A stretch of 53,638 nucleotides of DNA from Clostridiales bacterium (GTDB lineage: Bacteria; Bacillota; Clostridia; Oscillospirales; Butyricicoccaceae), in NCBI GenBank assembly GCA_019421385.1, contig JAHZFK010000007.1, positions 29,721 through 83,358 of the forward strand, given 5' to 3'. Each line of letters starts with the position of its first letter. The stretch's first letter is position 1. Positions 52,413 through 53,638 of the stretch are shown here, in pieces. The notes beneath the pieces are model-generated. The model was not told where the DNA came from. It did not search any database and worked only from the letters and a program-made list of their open reading frames with translations. Both the position numbers and the translations under genes were made by a program.

Positions 52413-53220
52413 ACCTGCAAGTGAAAAAATGCGCATCATCCATGACCCCAAGCGCCCGCAGATCGAGGATTATATCAGCGAGCTGTTCACCGACTTTGTC
52501 GAGCTGCACGGCGACCGCTATTTTGGCGAAGATCATGCGATCTGTGCGGGCGTGGCAATGTTCAACGGTATGCCGGTGACGATCATCGGTCACCGCAAGG
52601 GCAAGACGACCGAGGAGAAAATGGCCGCCAATTTCGGCATGGCCAATCCCGAGGGTTACCGCAAGGCGCTGCGCCTTGCGCATCAGGCCGAAAAATTTCA
52701 TCGTCCCGTCATCAATCTGGTCGATACGACCGGCGCGTTTCCGGGTGTAGGCGCGGAGGAACGCGGACAGGGTGAAGCAATTGCCCGCAGCCTGTATGAG
52801 TTCATCGAGCTGCGCACGCCGGTGATTTCTATTATCACAGGCGAAGGCGGCTCAGGCGGCGCATTGGCGCTGGCTGTGGCCGACCGCGTGCTGATGCTGG
52901 AAAACGCGCTGTATTCGGTCATTTCGCCGCGCGGCTGTGCGTCCATCCTGTGGAAGGACCCGTCGCGTGAAGCCGAAGCTGCGGATACTCTGCGTATCAC
53001 CGCGCAGGATCTGTATAACTTCGGCATGATCGAGGGCATTGTACCCGAGGGACAGACGAATGCACAGCTTATCCGCAATGTGGGCCGCGCGCTGCGCGAT
53101 CAGCTCGCAGAGCTGGCAGCTGAGCCGGATATGGATACGATGCTGCAAAAACGGTATGAAAAGTTCCGTAAGATCGGGATTTTCAGACAAATAAATCAAG
53201 AACAGAATGAAGGAGTGTAA
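52402..53220 (+). CDS. accA: Acetyl-CoA carboxylase alpha subunit
   Basis: A 272-residue carboxyltransferase subunit. IDPKR-like start (HDPKRPQIEDYI), LVDTTGAFPGVGAEERGQGEAIA and GEGGSGGALALAVADRV match the family. It begins within the end of accD, so equal production is likely. Confidence 0.95.
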   Translation: MANKPASEKMRIIHDPKRPQIEDYISELFTDFVELHGDRYFGEDHAICAGVAMFNGMPVTIIGHRKGKTTEEKMAANFGMANPEGYRKALRLAHQAEKFHRPVINLVDTTGAFPGVGAEERGQGEAIARSLYEFIELRTPVISIITGEGGSGGALALAVADRVLMLENALYSVISPRGCASILWKDPSREAEAADTLRITAQDLYNFGMIEGIVPEGQTNAQLIRNVGRALRDQLAELAAEPDMDTMLQKRYEKFRKIGIFRQINQEQNEGV

Positions 53221-53225
53221 TTCCC

Positions 53226-53453
53226 ATGTTTGAAAAGGTATGCGAGATTCTGGCTGACAAGTTCGACGCCGACGCTTCCACCATGACCATGGATACCAAG
53301 GTAAAGGAAGACCTGAACGCGGACTCTCTGGACGTTGTTGAGCTGATGATGGACCTCGAAGAGAACTTCGGCGTAACCATCTCTGACGAAGAGGCGACCC
53401 AGATGAGCACCATCGGCGACATCGTCAAGTACATCGAGGAGCATCAGGACTGA
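53226..53453 (+). CDS. acpP: Acyl carrier protein
   Basis: A 75-residue carrier. The phosphopantetheine Ser is in ADSLDVVELMM. It is last in the operon, 5 nt after accA, with AAGGAG at the accA end. Codons favour C-ending and GTT forms, as expected of an abundant protein. Confidence 0.96.
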   Translation: MFEKVCEILADKFDADASTMTMDTKVKEDLNADSLDVVELMMDLEENFGVTISDEEATQMSTIGDIVKYIEEHQD

Positions 53454-53474
53454 TTCTTGCAAGATGGCAAAATG

Positions 53475-53510
53475 AAAGCTTCGGAACCATAGGTTCCGAA
53501 GCTTTTTTAT
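53475..53510 (+). terminator. Terminator of the fab operon
   Basis: A 14-bp stem (53475-53488 with 53492-53505), 3-nt loop, is followed by T. Confidence 0.88.
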
Positions 53511-53542
53511 ATGCGCGGTCGGAAAATTTTACCGAATTTTTG

Positions 53543-53571
53543 TTGCAAAGCAGTATGCCGTCTGGTATCAT
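53543..53571 (+). promoter_or_regulatory. Promoter near the window end
   Basis: TTGCAA (53543-53548) and TATCAT (53566-53571) are separated by 17 nt. The transcript would carry an AAAGGAG at 53581 and continue out of the window. Confidence 0.55.
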
Positions 53572-53638
53572 AAACAAATCAAAGGAGTCCTGCAAATAAA
53601 AGTCAATATCTGAAATGAAAAAAGTCCCGCAAGATTTG

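Noticed and set aside
50469..52451. 660-codon minus-strand open frame
   Set aside because: It is a shadow of accC and accD with no motif and no ribosome binding site that stands out.
53615..53638. Gene starting at ATG 53615
   Set aside because: Only eight codons are in the window, and the nearest ribosome-site-like AAAGGAG is about 27 nt away.

Overview
The window looks like chromosome of a GC-rich Gram-positive anaerobe of the Clostridia, probably Oscillospirales and perhaps close to Butyricicoccus or Agathobaculum. That placement is inference. It rests on the Firmicutes core order yicC-remA-gmk-rpoZ-coaBC-priA-def-fmt-rsmB-rlmN-prpC-prkC-rsgA, the CdaA/CdaR pair, RemA, a fused SecDF, FabK as enoyl reductase and the four-subunit acetyl-CoA carboxylase. 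No rRNA, tRNA, insertion sequence, prophage or CRISPR array was seen.

Layout. 1-3.8 kb: the 3' part of an HtrA protease, a convergent DUF815 ATPase, and a DUF3343/class V aminotransferase pair. 3.9-8.2 kb: cdaA-cdaR (cyclic di-AMP synthesis), an FAD-dependent protein and an RseC-like protein. 8.2-10.3 kb: a promoter-led unit of DUF5685, a Cys-tailed J-domain protein and a membrane protein. 10.3-25.8 kb: the housekeeping block from yicC to thiN, tightly packed with many 4-14 nt overlaps. 25.9-33.5 kb: aspartate aminotransferase, a GNAT, purB, secDF, a TIM-barrel epimerase and nrdR, mostly single units with their own promoters and terminators. 33.7-38.1 kb: a small inositol-type cluster, LacI-type regulator divergent from iolI, an orphan sugar-binding lipoprotein and iolG. 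38.2-39.3 kb: a LacI remnant and a TraX-like membrane protein.

39.4-42.2 kb, minus strand: the metNIQ methionine importer. Upstream I found no SAM or T-box consensus. Instead there is a consensus promoter, an unannotated 22-codon ORF rich in Met and Cys codons with a strong ribosome binding site, a long-range antiterminator and an intrinsic terminator directly before metN. This reads as a methionine-sensing leader-peptide attenuator and is the most notable find here.

42.3-43.9 kb, minus strand: a secreted Ca-loop repeat protein, an ECF sigma factor and an RsgI-like anti-sigma factor. 44.1-53.5 kb: type II fatty-acid synthesis. fabD lies on the minus strand, divergent from fabH-fabK-fabG-fabF-accB-fabZ-accC-accD-accA-acpP. 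The two sides start from fully overlapping, mirror-symmetric consensus promoters that share one -10 region, with a FabT-like operator beside it.
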